Source of the DNA: JACQAP01 sp035275265
GTDB lineage: Bacteria > Pseudomonadota > Gammaproteobacteria > Burkholderiales > JACQAP01
Direction: 5' to 3'
DNA length: 64,000 nucleotides
Assembly: GCA_035275265.1 (NCBI GenBank)
Contig: DATENC010000001.1
Coordinates: 1 to 64,000, forward strand
The translations under genes were made by a program, and so were the position numbers. The notes beneath the pieces were generated by a model. It did no database searches. It saw only the letters and a list, made by a program, of their open reading frames with translations, and was not told the origin of the DNA. Of this stretch, positions 26,192 through 35,289 are shown in pieces (positions within the stretch are counted from its first letter, which is position 1; every line of letters begins with the position of its first letter).

Positions 26192-27097
26192 ATGGCATTT
26201 TTCCCTCAACGAACGACGTCGAAAATGTTGGCCAAGTGGTCAGCTCTTGCAGTGGGGTTGCTCGTCTTGGTCTTTGCGGTGATCGTGATTGTAGGATCGA
26301 GCCGTCAGCGCACCATGGCGGATCAGCTCGTTGAGGCGCTCCTTCAATCTGCTACACGGACAAGGGTCAGTCTTGTGGCATTTTCGTCTCTCGAAGGATT
26401 GCCACCGCCCGTTGCCCGTTACCTCGCACACGTCCTAAAAGACGGACAGCGTCTGATCAAAACAGCACGAATGCGTCAGATTGGTGAGCTGCGCGTCGAC
26501 ATGGAAAACGATAACTGGTCATCATTTACTGCCACTCAAGTCGCAGTTCCGGGAGCACCTGGCTTCGTATGGAAGGCAAAGGTTGCCCTGCCGGTCCTGA
26601 CACATGTATTCGTGGTAGATAGCTATGTGGCTGGTACCGGTGCAGGCCATGTGAGATTGCTTTCAACTTTCACAATAGCTGCAGAGTCCGGAAGGCCGGA
26701 GTTGAATTCCGGCGCCTTGCATAGGTACTTGGCGGAAGCGGTCTGGTATCCGACCGCGCTGTTGCCTGAGTCGGGTGTTCAATGGACGCCGGTCGACAAT
26801 ACTACGGCGCTCGCGACGTTGACGGATCGAGGCACCACTATTTCTCTGCAATTTCGATTCAACGACGACGGTGAAGTCACGGCTATCTATACGCCGGGTC
26901 GTTACGGCCGCTTTGACGGAGAATACAGACAGGCCCCTTGGGAGGGGCACTTTCGAAATTACGAACTCAGAGACGGGATGCGCGTCCCGACCTACGGTGA
27001 GGTTGCTTGGTACATTTCGGGCATTCGCCAAACGGTTTGGAAGGGTCGCCTTGTTGAAGCTGCTTACGAACTCGCGCCCTTACAAACCGACAGATAA
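26192..27097 (+). CDS. DUF6544/DUF6920-like protein
   Basis: A 301-aa protein with one N-terminal transmembrane helix (ALAVGLLVLVFAVIVIVGSS) and an extracytoplasmic domain: GLPPPVARYLAHVLKDGQ, PGAPGFVWKAKVALP, RYLAEAVWYPTALLPESGVQW and PWEGHFRNYELRDGMRVPTYGEVAW. This order matches my memory of the DUF6544/DUF6920 family, of unknown function. Start uncertain: ATG 26192 (AAGG nearby) or ATG 26225. Follows the membrane-protein gene on the same strand after about 100 bases. Confidence 0.7.
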   Translation: MAFFPQRTTSKMLAKWSALAVGLLVLVFAVIVIVGSSRQRTMADQLVEALLQSATRTRVSLVAFSSLEGLPPPVARYLAHVLKDGQRLIKTARMRQIGELRVDMENDNWSSFTATQVAVPGAPGFVWKAKVALPVLTHVFVVDSYVAGTGAGHVRLLSTFTIAAESGRPELNSGALHRYLAEAVWYPTALLPESGVQWTPVDNTTALATLTDRGTTISLQFRFNDDGEVTAIYTPGRYGRFDGEYRQAPWEGHFRNYELRDGMRVPTYGEVAWYISGIRQTVWKGRLVEAAYELAPLQTDR

Positions 27098-27221
27098 TTG
27101 GGACGCGCTCAGTCAAACCAGAGGTCCAAGCGTCGCCGCCGCGATCCCTGCCGGAGCGACCCACCAAACAGGCAGGAAGTTAGGGCACCGAGGATCGTCG
27201 GCCTCGAGCATCATGTTGATC

Positions 27222-28616
27222 TCAAATGATCCTGGAATAGCTTTGGCGTTGCTGTTGTTCGCGTAGATAGCGATCGAACACCATGCATATCACGCGCCCC
27301 AGCAACCTGCCCTTTGGTGTCACCACGATCCAGTCGGGCTGCAACTCGACCAACCCATCCTCCTCCAAGCGCCGCAGGTCCTCGATCTCCCCTGAAAAAT
27401 ACTTGGCGAAGTCCACCAGATAGGAGGATTCGATCGACTCGATCGAAAGCCGGAAGTGACAGGCCAGGGCCTGAATGACGGCGCGCCGGACCAGATCGTC
27501 CTTCGTCAGCTCCAAGCCCCGCCACACCGGTAGGCGCCCGGCGCCGAGCGCCGCGTAGTAATCCTCCAGAGTCTTCAGGTTCTGATAATAAGTCGGACCT
27601 ACGCGGCCGATTGCAGATATTCCCAAAGCAAGCGTGTCGCACTCTGGGTGCGTCGAGTAGCCCTGGAAATTGCGTTGCAGGCGGCCCTGGCGTTGCGCGA
27701 CGGCGAGTTCGTCATCGGGTTTCGCAAAATGGTCCATGCCGATGTAGAGATAACCCTTCCGGGTCAGGCGGCCGATCGCGAGCGTGAGGGTCTGCAGCCT
27801 GGCCTCCGGCGATGGCAGATCAGACTCCGTAATGCGCCGTTGCGGCTGGAAAATCCGCGGCCGATGTGCGTAGCCGTACAACGCAACGCGATCGGGGTCG
27901 AGAGCGAGTACCTTTTCGAGGGTGACGTCGAAGCTGTCCAGCGTTTGGTTAGGCAAGCCGTAGACCAGGTCAAGGTTCACGGAGCGCATGCCAGCCACGC
28001 GCGCCTCCTCGATAACGCGGCGGGTGATATCTTCCCATTGAATACGCTGCACCTCAGCCTGCACATCCGGATCGAAATCCTGCACACCGACCGATACGCG
28101 GTTGAAGCCGAGGTCGGCGAGAAATCCCATCGTGCCGGGTTCGACCTTGCGCGGATCGACCTCGATAGTACGTTCGAAGTCGGGGCCACGTTCGAAGTGC
28201 GCGTTGAAAGCACGCATCAGTTCGCGCATTTCGTCGCGGGAAAGGAACGTCAGCGTCCCACCGCCCCAATGCATCTGGCAAATGGCGCGTTCGGCTTCCA
28301 GCGATTGCGACAGCAACGCCAGTTCCGTGACGAGGTACTTGATATACTTCGCCGAGCGCCCATCATCCCGCGTCGCCAGCTTGTTGGACGCGTCGTGATA
28401 GCAGATCGTGTCGCAGAATGGGAGGTGCGTGTACACCGAAAGCGGCTGTTTGATGCCGCCGATGTTGCGTCGGCCGATCCATTGCCGGCACTCCGCCTCA
28501 CTAAACGCCTCGACAAAGCGATCCGTGGTCGGATAAGACGTGTAGCGCGGGCCGCCTACGTCGTAATTACGGAGCAGCACCGGATCGATTAACAACTCCG
28601 AAGAAGGATAACTCAT
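27222..28616 (-). CDS. hemN: HemN-like coproporphyrinogen III dehydrogenase homologue lacking the complete CxxxCxxC motif
   Basis: A 464-aa protein, colinear with HemN over its full length (GGPRYTSYPT, VYTHLPFC, IEVDPRK, GFNRVSVGVQDF, NLDLVYGLP, GMDHFAKPDDELAVAQ, FQGYSTH). HemN is a radical-SAM enzyme that oxidatively decarboxylates coproporphyrinogen III without oxygen. Here the cluster motif reads C68-D-T-I-C72-Y-H-D75-A-S77: the third cluster cysteine is Asp (codon GAC, 28394-28392) and the following conserved cysteine is Ser (TCC, 28388-28386). GGGTPT is also GGGTLT (L122). The frame is intact. It may be a non-catalytic paralogue or one with altered chemistry. An FNR site lies about 77 bases upstream. 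Confidence 0.88.
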   Translation of the reverse strand: MSYPSSELLIDPVLLRNYDVGGPRYTSYPTTDRFVEAFSEAECRQWIGRRNIGGIKQPLSVYTHLPFCDTICYHDASNKLATRDDGRSAKYIKYLVTELALLSQSLEAERAICQMHWGGGTLTFLSRDEMRELMRAFNAHFERGPDFERTIEVDPRKVEPGTMGFLADLGFNRVSVGVQDFDPDVQAEVQRIQWEDITRRVIEEARVAGMRSVNLDLVYGLPNQTLDSFDVTLEKVLALDPDRVALYGYAHRPRIFQPQRRITESDLPSPEARLQTLTLAIGRLTRKGYLYIGMDHFAKPDDELAVAQRQGRLQRNFQGYSTHPECDTLALGISAIGRVGPTYYQNLKTLEDYYAALGAGRLPVWRGLELTKDDLVRRAVIQALACHFRLSIESIESSYLVDFAKYFSGEIEDLRRLEEDGLVELQPDWIVVTPKGRLLGRVICMVFDRYLREQQQRQSYSRII

Positions 28617-28692
28617 TGCCCGAACCTATGTGTGCGAGGACTTCACCGCGTACTTCGAGAGAAAACTATGAACAAAGGCCGGACGCGCGGTC

Positions 28693-28706
28693 TTGACTTG
28701 AATCAA
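28693..28706 (-). promoter_or_regulatory. FNR/DNR-type site upstream of hemN-like gene
   Basis: TTGACTTGAATCAA, matching TTGAT-N4-ATCAA with one mismatch. For the leftward gene a -10-like CATAGT (minus strand, 28670-28665) puts the site near -41, a class II position. The rightward kinase gene starts only 41 bases away, too close for an ordinary class II promoter. Confidence 0.75.
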
Positions 28707-28746
28707 CCGGGGCGCGAGTTTTCCGGGTATGCGGGCAAAGTGAAGA

Positions 28747-30075
28747 ATGCATAGTCGCGCGCACGCATGGTATTCCCTGCGCTGGCTGAAGCCCTGGATG
28801 GTTACGGCCGGAATGGTGTGTGCAGCAGGAATCGTGGTGCTCAACTTCACCGCGGCACGGTTCGGAAACAGCGTACCGTGGCTGGCAGCCACTGACCTGG
28901 TCGTCGATCTTGCCATTCTCGGCGCGGCCATATTCGCGGTAGTGCGCGTCGCGATGAGCGCGGAAGCCGAAACGGCCCGAATGCAAAATGCGCTCAGCGC
29001 AACCCAGGCCCGCCTGGCCGCTATCGTCGATTCGGCAATGGATGCGATCATCACGGTGGACGAATCCCAGAACATCGTTCTGTTCAATCGGGCCGCGGAG
29101 CAGGTGTTTCGCTGCCGCCGCGAGGAGGTCTTGGGCACGTCGCTCGATCGCTTTCTGCCAGCGCGGTTTCGTGCCGCGCATCGGGGCCACATCGAACAGT
29201 TCGGGCGCACCGGCGTCACCAGCCGGCGCATGGGGGACGTAACAACGTTGTGGGCGCTCCGCGCTGGCACTGGCGATGAATTCCCGATCGAGGCCTCCAT
29301 ATCGCAAGCGACCGAAGGCGAACAGCGCTTCTACACTGTGATCCTTCGCGACATTAACCTGCGCAAGCAATATGAAGACGAACTCAGACGCAGGCAGAAC
29401 GAACTGCGCGCACTGTCGGCACAGGTGCTCGAGGCGCGCGAGGAGGAAAAGACCCGCATTGCTCGCGAGTTGCACGACGAACTCGGTCAACTGCTTACCG
29501 CACTGAAAATGGACCTTGGCTGGATGCAGGAACGCCTTCCCGGCGGCGACCCGGATCTTGCCACCAAGGCCGCAAGAATGGTCGAAACGCTGAACCAGAC
29601 TGTCACTTCGGTGCGACGCATCGCCGCCGATTTGCGGCCGCTCATGCTCGACGACCTCGGGCTGCCCGACGCCGCTGCCTGGCTGGTGGAGGATTTTGAG
29701 CAGCGGTCCGGCGTGAAGTGCGATTTCCGGATGGCGCCCGGCGAGGACCTTGTCGGCATGGAACGCAATCTGGCGAACACCGTGTACCGTGCGCTTCAGG
29801 AATCGCTGACTAACATCGCCCGCCATGCGCAAGCCCGCAATGCTTGGGTCCTGCTCGCCATCGACGATGATTGCATCCGTCTCGAAATAGAAGACGACGG
29901 CCGTGGCATCACGTCCGAAGATCTGGCGAAGTCACATTCGCTGGGCCTCAAAGGCATGCGCGAGCGCGTTTCCTACGTTGGCGGCACGCTCGACGTGGCG
30001 CGTGCCCCGCAGGGCGGGACCAGGGTGGCATTGCGGGTGCCAGTGAATTCTCGCCGCGAAAGGGCTGGCGCATGA
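28747..30075 (+). CDS. PAS-domain sensor histidine kinase (NarX/HisKA_3 type)
   Basis: A 442-aa membrane kinase. Two N-terminal helices (about residues 18-37 and 48-68) precede a PAS domain (residues 92-205: IVDSAMDAIITVDESQNIVLFNRAAEQVF). Then comes a HisKA_3 dimerisation domain with the phospho-His in IARELHDELGQLLTALKMDL and a HATPase_c domain (LQESLTNIARHAQA, IEDDGRGI, GLKGMRERV). Only a short periplasmic loop, so sensing is probably through PAS. Overlaps the response-regulator gene by ATGA; the pair forms a NarXL-like system beside fnr. Confidence 0.93.
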   Translation: MHSRAHAWYSLRWLKPWMVTAGMVCAAGIVVLNFTAARFGNSVPWLAATDLVVDLAILGAAIFAVVRVAMSAEAETARMQNALSATQARLAAIVDSAMDAIITVDESQNIVLFNRAAEQVFRCRREEVLGTSLDRFLPARFRAAHRGHIEQFGRTGVTSRRMGDVTTLWALRAGTGDEFPIEASISQATEGEQRFYTVILRDINLRKQYEDELRRRQNELRALSAQVLEAREEEKTRIARELHDELGQLLTALKMDLGWMQERLPGGDPDLATKAARMVETLNQTVTSVRRIAADLRPLMLDDLGLPDAAAWLVEDFEQRSGVKCDFRMAPGEDLVGMERNLANTVYRALQESLTNIARHAQARNAWVLLAIDDDCIRLEIEDDGRGITSEDLAKSHSLGLKGMRERVSYVGGTLDVARAPQGGTRVALRVPVNSRRERAGA

Positions 30076-30716
30076 TCCGCCTGCTCATGGCTGACGATCA
30101 CCAACTCGTGCGTGACGGGCTCAGGCAAATCCTCGCTGCCGTACCCGACATCAATGTTGCAGCCGAAGCGGCGACCGGGGATGAAGTTCTGGCCCTGGTG
30201 AAGACCGATGACTTCGATCTCGCACTGATCGACATGTCGATGCCTGGGTTGTCCGGTATCCAGCTCATCAGGCGCATCAAACTCGAGAGACCGAAACTAC
30301 GTATTCTGGTCCTCTCCATGCATGGCGAACATCAGTATGCGGCGCGCGCGCTCAAGGCGGGCGCCTCCGGCTATCTCACCAAGGACAGCGCCACTGAGCA
30401 ACTTGTCGGCGCCATCCGCAAGGTCGCCTCAGGCGGGGTACACATCACCGAAGCGGCTGCCGCGAGCCTTATCGCGGACACCGGCAAGGGCGACGCGCCT
30501 CCACACACGCAACTCTCCGACCGTGAATTCGAGATTTTTCGCATGCTGGCTGCGGGACGTGGGCCGACCGAAATCGCGGGGCAGCTTCACCTCTCGGTCA
30601 AGACGGTCAGCACGCACAAGACCCGCATTCTGGAAAAGATGAGTCTGGGCAGCGGCGCCGAACTGGTTCGTTATGCCCTGGAGCATGGTCTGCTCGATCG
30701 CAACCCCGGATCCTGA
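30072..30716 (+). CDS. NarL/LuxR-type response regulator
   Basis: A 214-aa regulator: receiver domain (acidic MADDH, phospho-Asp in LALIDMSMPG, Lys in GYLTKDSA) and a C-terminal LuxR helix-turn-helix (LSDREFEIFRMLAAGRGPTEIAGQLHLSVKTVSTHKTRILEKM). Its ATG overlaps the kinase stop, so it is the cognate regulator. Targets not evident, but the location next to fnr and a nor cluster suggests redox or nitrogen-oxide control. Confidence 0.94.
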   Translation: MIRLLMADDHQLVRDGLRQILAAVPDINVAAEAATGDEVLALVKTDDFDLALIDMSMPGLSGIQLIRRIKLERPKLRILVLSMHGEHQYAARALKAGASGYLTKDSATEQLVGAIRKVASGGVHITEAAAASLIADTGKGDAPPHTQLSDREFEIFRMLAAGRGPTEIAGQLHLSVKTVSTHKTRILEKMSLGSGAELVRYALEHGLLDRNPGS

Positions 30717-30823
30717 TTCGGCGCGGGTAGGATTTATCCTAGCTGCCGCCGTCCCTTCGTCCTATCCCTGTTTTAAGGGTGCGCCGATACCCTGGCGTAG
30801 ACGCTCCTCGCACACTGTGCGGC

Positions 30824-31237
30824 ATGAAGAGCGCTGTTCCCCCGCCCTCCGACCCTGGACCCAGTCTGAGCGTCTTCCTCGTCGAGAGTTCGCCTTTGAT
30901 TCGCGAACGGCTCGAGGACATGCTGGCTTCGATTGAAGGTGTGCACAGCGTCGGACACGCAACTGGTGCCGATGAGGCGATCCATGAAATCGTCGAACTG
31001 CACCCGGACGCGGTTGTGCTCGACGTAAGACTGGCGCAAGGCACTGGCTTCGATGTATTGCGAGCGCTACGTCATCAGACGCCGGAAATCGCGGTGTACA
31101 TGCTGAGTAACTTCGCCAGCGAGCCCTATCGGCGTCTCGCGGCGCGTCTTGGTGCCGCCGGATTCTTCGACAAAACCACCCAATTCGAGCGCGCGTGCGC
31201 GGCCCTCGCCGACCGCGCCGCCCGGACCTTGAACTGA
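30824..31237 (+). CDS. Stand-alone receiver-domain protein
   Basis: A 137-aa CheY-like receiver with no output domain. Acidic start (VFLVESSPLI, one acidic residue where most have two), phospho-Asp in AVVLDVRLAQGTGFDVL, Ser in VYMLSNFAS and Lys in GFFDKTTQF. The weak acidic pocket suggests altered phosphorylation. A GTG at 30779 would add 15 residues; the ATG at 30824 is chosen though its ribosome site is poor. It sits between the NarL-type pair and fnr. Confidence 0.82.
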   Translation: MKSAVPPPSDPGPSLSVFLVESSPLIRERLEDMLASIEGVHSVGHATGADEAIHEIVELHPDAVVLDVRLAQGTGFDVLRALRHQTPEIAVYMLSNFASEPYRRLAARLGAAGFFDKTTQFERACAALADRAARTLN

Positions 31238-31259
31238 CCCGACAAATAAGGAGAAAGCC

Positions 31260-32036
31260 GTGCACACCGCATCGGTCACCAAACTCCACGCCGAAGACTC
31301 TGCGTCGGCATCCCGGAACCGGTCGTCAGCCTGCAAGCTCGACGTGACCTGTGGGAGCTGCAACTTGCGCGAACTGTGCCTGCCGAGCGGCCTGTGCGAC
31401 GCAGACTTGCAGCGAATTGAGAAGATCGTGTACGTGAGGCGTCGCATCAAGCGCGGCGAAGCACTTTTTAACGCCGGCGAGCCCTTCGATTCGGTCTATG
31501 CGGTCCGCGTGGGCTTTTTCAAGACCAGTATCATCGACAATGACGGGCGCGAACAGGTAATGGGCTTTTTCATGGGCGGGGAGTTGTTGGGCATGGACGG
31601 CGTCGGATCGGGGCGCTATAACGGTACTGCTATCGCGCTCGAGGACAGCGAAGTGTGTGTCATGCCCTTCGCACTGATCGAGGATTTGTCTAGCCATGTC
31701 CGTGCGTTGCAACGCAACCTGCACTCGGTGCTGGCGCGCGAGATCGTGCGTGATCACGGCGTTATGATGCTGCTCGGGAGCATGGGCGCGGAGGAAAGGC
31801 TGGCCGCGTTCCTGCTCAACCTATCGCAGCGCTTTGCCGCACGCGGTTACTCGCCCTCGGAGTTCGTGTTGCGGATGACCCGCGAGGAAATTGGCAGTTA
31901 CCTGGGTTTGAAGCTCGAAACCGTTAGCCGAGTGTTCTCCAGGTTCCAGGATGCGGGCCTGGTAGCTGTGCAGCAGAAGCACATCCGCATCACCGACATT
32001 CCGGGATTGCGGGAAATCATCAGTCAGACGCACTAA
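31260..32036 (+). CDS. fnr: FNR-type oxygen-sensing transcription regulator
   Basis: A 258-aa Crp/FNR regulator. N-terminal cysteines C31-x2-C34-x5-C40 plus an internal Cys in EVCVMPF reproduce the four ligands of the oxygen-labile [4Fe-4S] cluster of E. coli FNR. A cNMP-like barrel follows, then a helix-turn-helix with recognition helix LKLETVSRVFSRF; its E-x2-SR matches FNR residues that read TTGAT half-sites. The GTG at 31260 has AGGAG seven bases upstream. Six matching sites within about 17 kb make it the likely regulator of this block. Confidence 0.94.
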   Translation: MHTASVTKLHAEDSASASRNRSSACKLDVTCGSCNLRELCLPSGLCDADLQRIEKIVYVRRRIKRGEALFNAGEPFDSVYAVRVGFFKTSIIDNDGREQVMGFFMGGELLGMDGVGSGRYNGTAIALEDSEVCVMPFALIEDLSSHVRALQRNLHSVLAREIVRDHGVMMLLGSMGAEERLAAFLLNLSQRFAARGYSPSEFVLRMTREEIGSYLGLKLETVSRVFSRFQDAGLVAVQQKHIRITDIPGLREIISQTH

Positions 32037-32115
32037 CCAACCGGCGGATCTCTGCGTTCCCATCGGTAGCTGGCACTCGGGCATCGTTCATGCTGGGAGA
32101 CGCCTCAGAACCCGA

Positions 32116-34776
32116 ATGACCGTACGCAACCTCAAATACCTGTTTCGTCCCACCTCGGTTGCCGTGATCGGTGCTTCCGACAGGCCCGCGAGCCTCGGCG
32201 CCACGGTGATGCGTAACCTGCTCGCCGGAGGCTACGCCGGCAACATCTTCCCGGTCAATCCGAAGCACTCGCGCATCGCCGGAATGCGTGCCGTTCCCGA
32301 TGTTGGGAGCCTGGATAGCGCGCCTGATCTCGCGGTGATCTGCACGCCGCCGCAAACCGTACCGGAAATCATTCGCCAGCTTGGAGACAAAGGCGGCAAG
32401 GCCGCGGTGGTGCTGACCGCCGGTCTGGGTGCGATTGCGGATGCAGACGGTCGCACGCTGACGCAGGCCATGCTGGACGCCGCAAAACCGCACCTGCTGC
32501 GCATCCTCGGTCCGAATTGCGTGGGCTTGCTGGTGCCGACAATCGGACTGAATGCAAGCTTCGCCCACACCGGCGCGCGCCGCGGAAAAATAGCGTTCGT
32601 GTCCCAATCCGGTGCGCTCACGACGGCACTGCTCGACTGGACGAATTCCCGTGGAATCGGCTTTTCGCATTTCATTTCGTTGGGTGATTCCGCGGACGTC
32701 GACTTCGGCGACGTGCTCGACTATCTCGCCGGGGATTCCGCAACGACAGCCATTCTTCTCTATGTCGAGGCAATCACGAACGCACGCAAGTTCATGTCCG
32801 CGGCGCGCGCCGCGGCGCGCAACAAACCGGTCATCGCAGTGAAGGCCGGGCGTGTCGTGGAAAGCGCCAAAGCGGCCACCTCCCATACCGGCGCACTGGC
32901 CGGTTCGGACGACGTCTACGATGCCGCCTTTCGGCGCGCCGGCATGCTTCGCGTCGAGTCCACATTCAATTTGTTCGTGGCGGCAGAAACGCTGGCGAGG
33001 GCCCGCCCGTTTCGCGGCGACCGGCTGACCATCATGACCAACGGCGGCGGTCCGGCGGTGATGGCGACCGATGCGCTGATCCGGGGCGGCGGCAGACTGG
33101 CTCAACTCGCGGATGAAACCCTGCGGCGTCTCGACCAGTATCTTCCCTCCACCTGGTCCCACGGCAATCCCGTGGACATCGTCGGCGACGCCCCGGCCGA
33201 GCGCTATGTCAGGACGCTGCAGGATCTTCTCGCTGACCCGCAGTCGGACGCGGTCCTGTTGATCCACGCCCCCACTGCGATCGTGCCCAGCGATGCGATC
33301 GCTGCGGCCTGTGTACCGGTGGCCCGGGCGACACAGTGCAACGTTCTGTCCTGCTGGCTGGGCGCGGATGCGGTGAAAGAGGCCCGGCGCACTTTTATCG
33401 AGGCCGGTCTCCCTACTTACGACACGCCGGAGGACGCCGTGTACGCCTTCCTGACAATGGCGGAGTTTCGCCGCAATCAGGAATCACTGATGCAGACACC
33501 TTCATCAGCACCCACGGACTTTAGAGCCGATGTCGACGCGGTCCGGACCATCGTCGGCAAAGTCCTCGACGAGGGGAGAGAAATCCTGACCGAGGTCGAA
33601 GCCAAGGGCATCCTGCAAACCTACGGTGTTCCGGTGGTGACGACCCGGATTGCGACCTCGCCGGAGGCCGCCGCGCGATTGGCCGATGAGATGGGGTTTC
33701 CGGTGGCGGTGAAGATCCTTTCACCGGACGTGACCCACAAATCCGATGTCGGCGGCGTAGCATTGAATCTCGAGTCGGGCCATGCAGTGTGGGAAGCGGC
33801 CCAGGAAATGGAAGCGCGCCTGCGCCGAATGCTCCGCCATGCGCGCCTCGCTGGTTTCACGGTCCAGCGCATGGCGCAGCGCCCCGGCGCAGTTGAATTG
33901 ATTGTCGGTGCAGCGACCGATGCGACCTTCGGACCGGTGGTCCTGTTCGGCCACGGAGGAACGGCGGTGGAAGTGATTGGCGACCGGACCGTGGCATTGC
34001 CGCCACTCAACGTTGCCTTGGCACGCGAAGTTATCTCCCGCACCAGGATATCGAGGCTTCTGGCCGGATATCGCGACCGGCCGGCGGCGGACCTGGACGC
34101 CATTTGCGGCGTTCTGATCCGAACGGCGCAGCTCATCGCCGACATACCGGAGATCGTCGAGATCGATCTCAATCCATTGTTGGCCGATGCTCAAGGTGTC
34201 ATCGCCCTCGACGCGCGCATCCGCGTGACGCCTGCCCGGACCGGCGGATCCGAACGATTTGCCATCCGCCCCTATCCGAAAGACGAGGAAGAATTTATTA
34301 GCGTAAGCGGCACACCCGTCCTGCTGCGCCCGATTCGACCGGAGGATGAAACAGCGCTCAAGCAGCTAGTCGCGCAATGCCGCCCGGAGGACATCTACTT
34401 CCGATTCTTCACGGCCGTACACGAACTGCCTCATTCCCAACTTGCTCGCTTCACCCAGATTGATTATGACCGCGAAATGGCATTCGTCGTGATCGCCGCG
34501 GAAAATGAGTTATTGGGGAAGGTGCGGACCATAACAGACCCCGATAACGAGGAGGCCGAATTCGCGATTCTGGTGCGCTCGAGCGCGCAGGGAAAGGGGC
34601 TCGGTCATGCTCTGCTGGAAAAAATGATCCGCTATTGCCGCTCCCGCGGAACCAAAAAAATGGTCGGAGACGTCCTCGCCACCAACTCAAGGATGCTCGC
34701 TCTCGCCGAGAATCTTCACTTTGAGCGCAGCCGCCTTACAGGCGATGGGATGGTGAGGGTTTCACTCAGTCTCTGA
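32116..34776 (+). CDS. Bifunctional ADP-forming acyl-CoA synthetase / GNAT acetyltransferase
   Basis: An 886-aa fusion. Residues 8-130 are a CoA-binding domain (SVAVIGASDRPASLGATVM); a succinyl-CoA ligase-like region carries the phospho-His in TSHTGALAGSDDVY; residues about 475-715 are an ATP-grasp domain (FPVAVKILSPDVTHKSDVGGV); residues about 725-886 are a GNAT domain (IRPEDETALKQLV, ILVRSSAQGKGLGHALL). Related proteins either acetylate lysines of metabolic enzymes (Pat) or interconvert acyl-CoA and acid with ATP formation. Both active-site regions look intact here. ATG at 32116; single gene after fnr. Confidence 0.92.
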   Translation: MTVRNLKYLFRPTSVAVIGASDRPASLGATVMRNLLAGGYAGNIFPVNPKHSRIAGMRAVPDVGSLDSAPDLAVICTPPQTVPEIIRQLGDKGGKAAVVLTAGLGAIADADGRTLTQAMLDAAKPHLLRILGPNCVGLLVPTIGLNASFAHTGARRGKIAFVSQSGALTTALLDWTNSRGIGFSHFISLGDSADVDFGDVLDYLAGDSATTAILLYVEAITNARKFMSAARAAARNKPVIAVKAGRVVESAKAATSHTGALAGSDDVYDAAFRRAGMLRVESTFNLFVAAETLARARPFRGDRLTIMTNGGGPAVMATDALIRGGGRLAQLADETLRRLDQYLPSTWSHGNPVDIVGDAPAERYVRTLQDLLADPQSDAVLLIHAPTAIVPSDAIAAACVPVARATQCNVLSCWLGADAVKEARRTFIEAGLPTYDTPEDAVYAFLTMAEFRRNQESLMQTPSSAPTDFRADVDAVRTIVGKVLDEGREILTEVEAKGILQTYGVPVVTTRIATSPEAAARLADEMGFPVAVKILSPDVTHKSDVGGVALNLESGHAVWEAAQEMEARLRRMLRHARLAGFTVQRMAQRPGAVELIVGAATDATFGPVVLFGHGGTAVEVIGDRTVALPPLNVALAREVISRTRISRLLAGYRDRPAADLDAICGVLIRTAQLIADIPEIVEIDLNPLLADAQGVIALDARIRVTPARTGGSERFAIRPYPKDEEEFISVSGTPVLLRPIRPEDETALKQLVAQCRPEDIYFRFFTAVHELPHSQLARFTQIDYDREMAFVVIAAENELLGKVRTITDPDNEEAEFAILVRSSAQGKGLGHALLEKMIRYCRSRGTKKMVGDVLATNSRMLALAENLHFERSRLTGDGMVRVSLSL

Positions 34777-34840
34777 ATGCACCCTGCCTCAAGCATGTGG
34801 GGTCCGATGGCCGGGTAGTCACAAGGCCTCGGAATCAGCT

Positions 34841-35251
34841 CTAGTTAGTGCGCGCATCCTTCGAACGCACCGAAGCCTGAGTGTCGGTACACTCAGTCGC
34901 GGGACACGGAAGGTGATAGAAGCGGACATTGAGATAGGCCGCCACATCTCTGATACCGGCCGGCTTCCAGCTCTGGCCTGTATTGCGTTGCCATCTTTCC
35001 ACTTCCTGCAATAGACTCGTCCAGGAAGCGACCAGGCGTTTGTCGCGCCAATGCAAATTTGCCGTGTGGCATGCGTCGCAATTGTTCTCGTACAGCTTGC
35101 GGCCATGGTCAAGATCTGCCGCGGCAAGCCGGGTCCCGACGCCCGTCGAACCTTCGGCGGTTGCACCCACGTGCGGCATTGATAGTGCAACTGCCAGTGC
35201 AGGCGCCAGAAACAAGCCTGCTTTCAGGTGAACAAATTTGTGCATTCTCAT
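34841..35251 (-). CDS. Small periplasmic monohaem cytochrome c
   Basis: A 136-aa exported protein: signal peptide (LKAGLFLAPALAVALSMPHVGA), haem site C58-DA-C61-H62, and a C-terminal VAAYLNVRFYHLPCP. No clear distal Met follows, so haem may be His/other-ligated. The LHWRDKRLVASWTSLLQEVERWQRNTGQSW stretch is typical of small cytochromes associated with respiratory enzymes. ATG at 35251 chosen for the signal peptide. A 15-base perfect palindrome about 40 bases upstream may control it. Confidence 0.82.
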   Translation of the reverse strand: MRMHKFVHLKAGLFLAPALAVALSMPHVGATAEGSTGVGTRLAAADLDHGRKLYENNCDACHTANLHWRDKRLVASWTSLLQEVERWQRNTGQSWKPAGIRDVAAYLNVRFYHLPCPATECTDTQASVRSKDARTN

Positions 35252-35289
35252 GGTTCCAGATCCCACTATCGAGTTTAGTGCCGTTCGCA

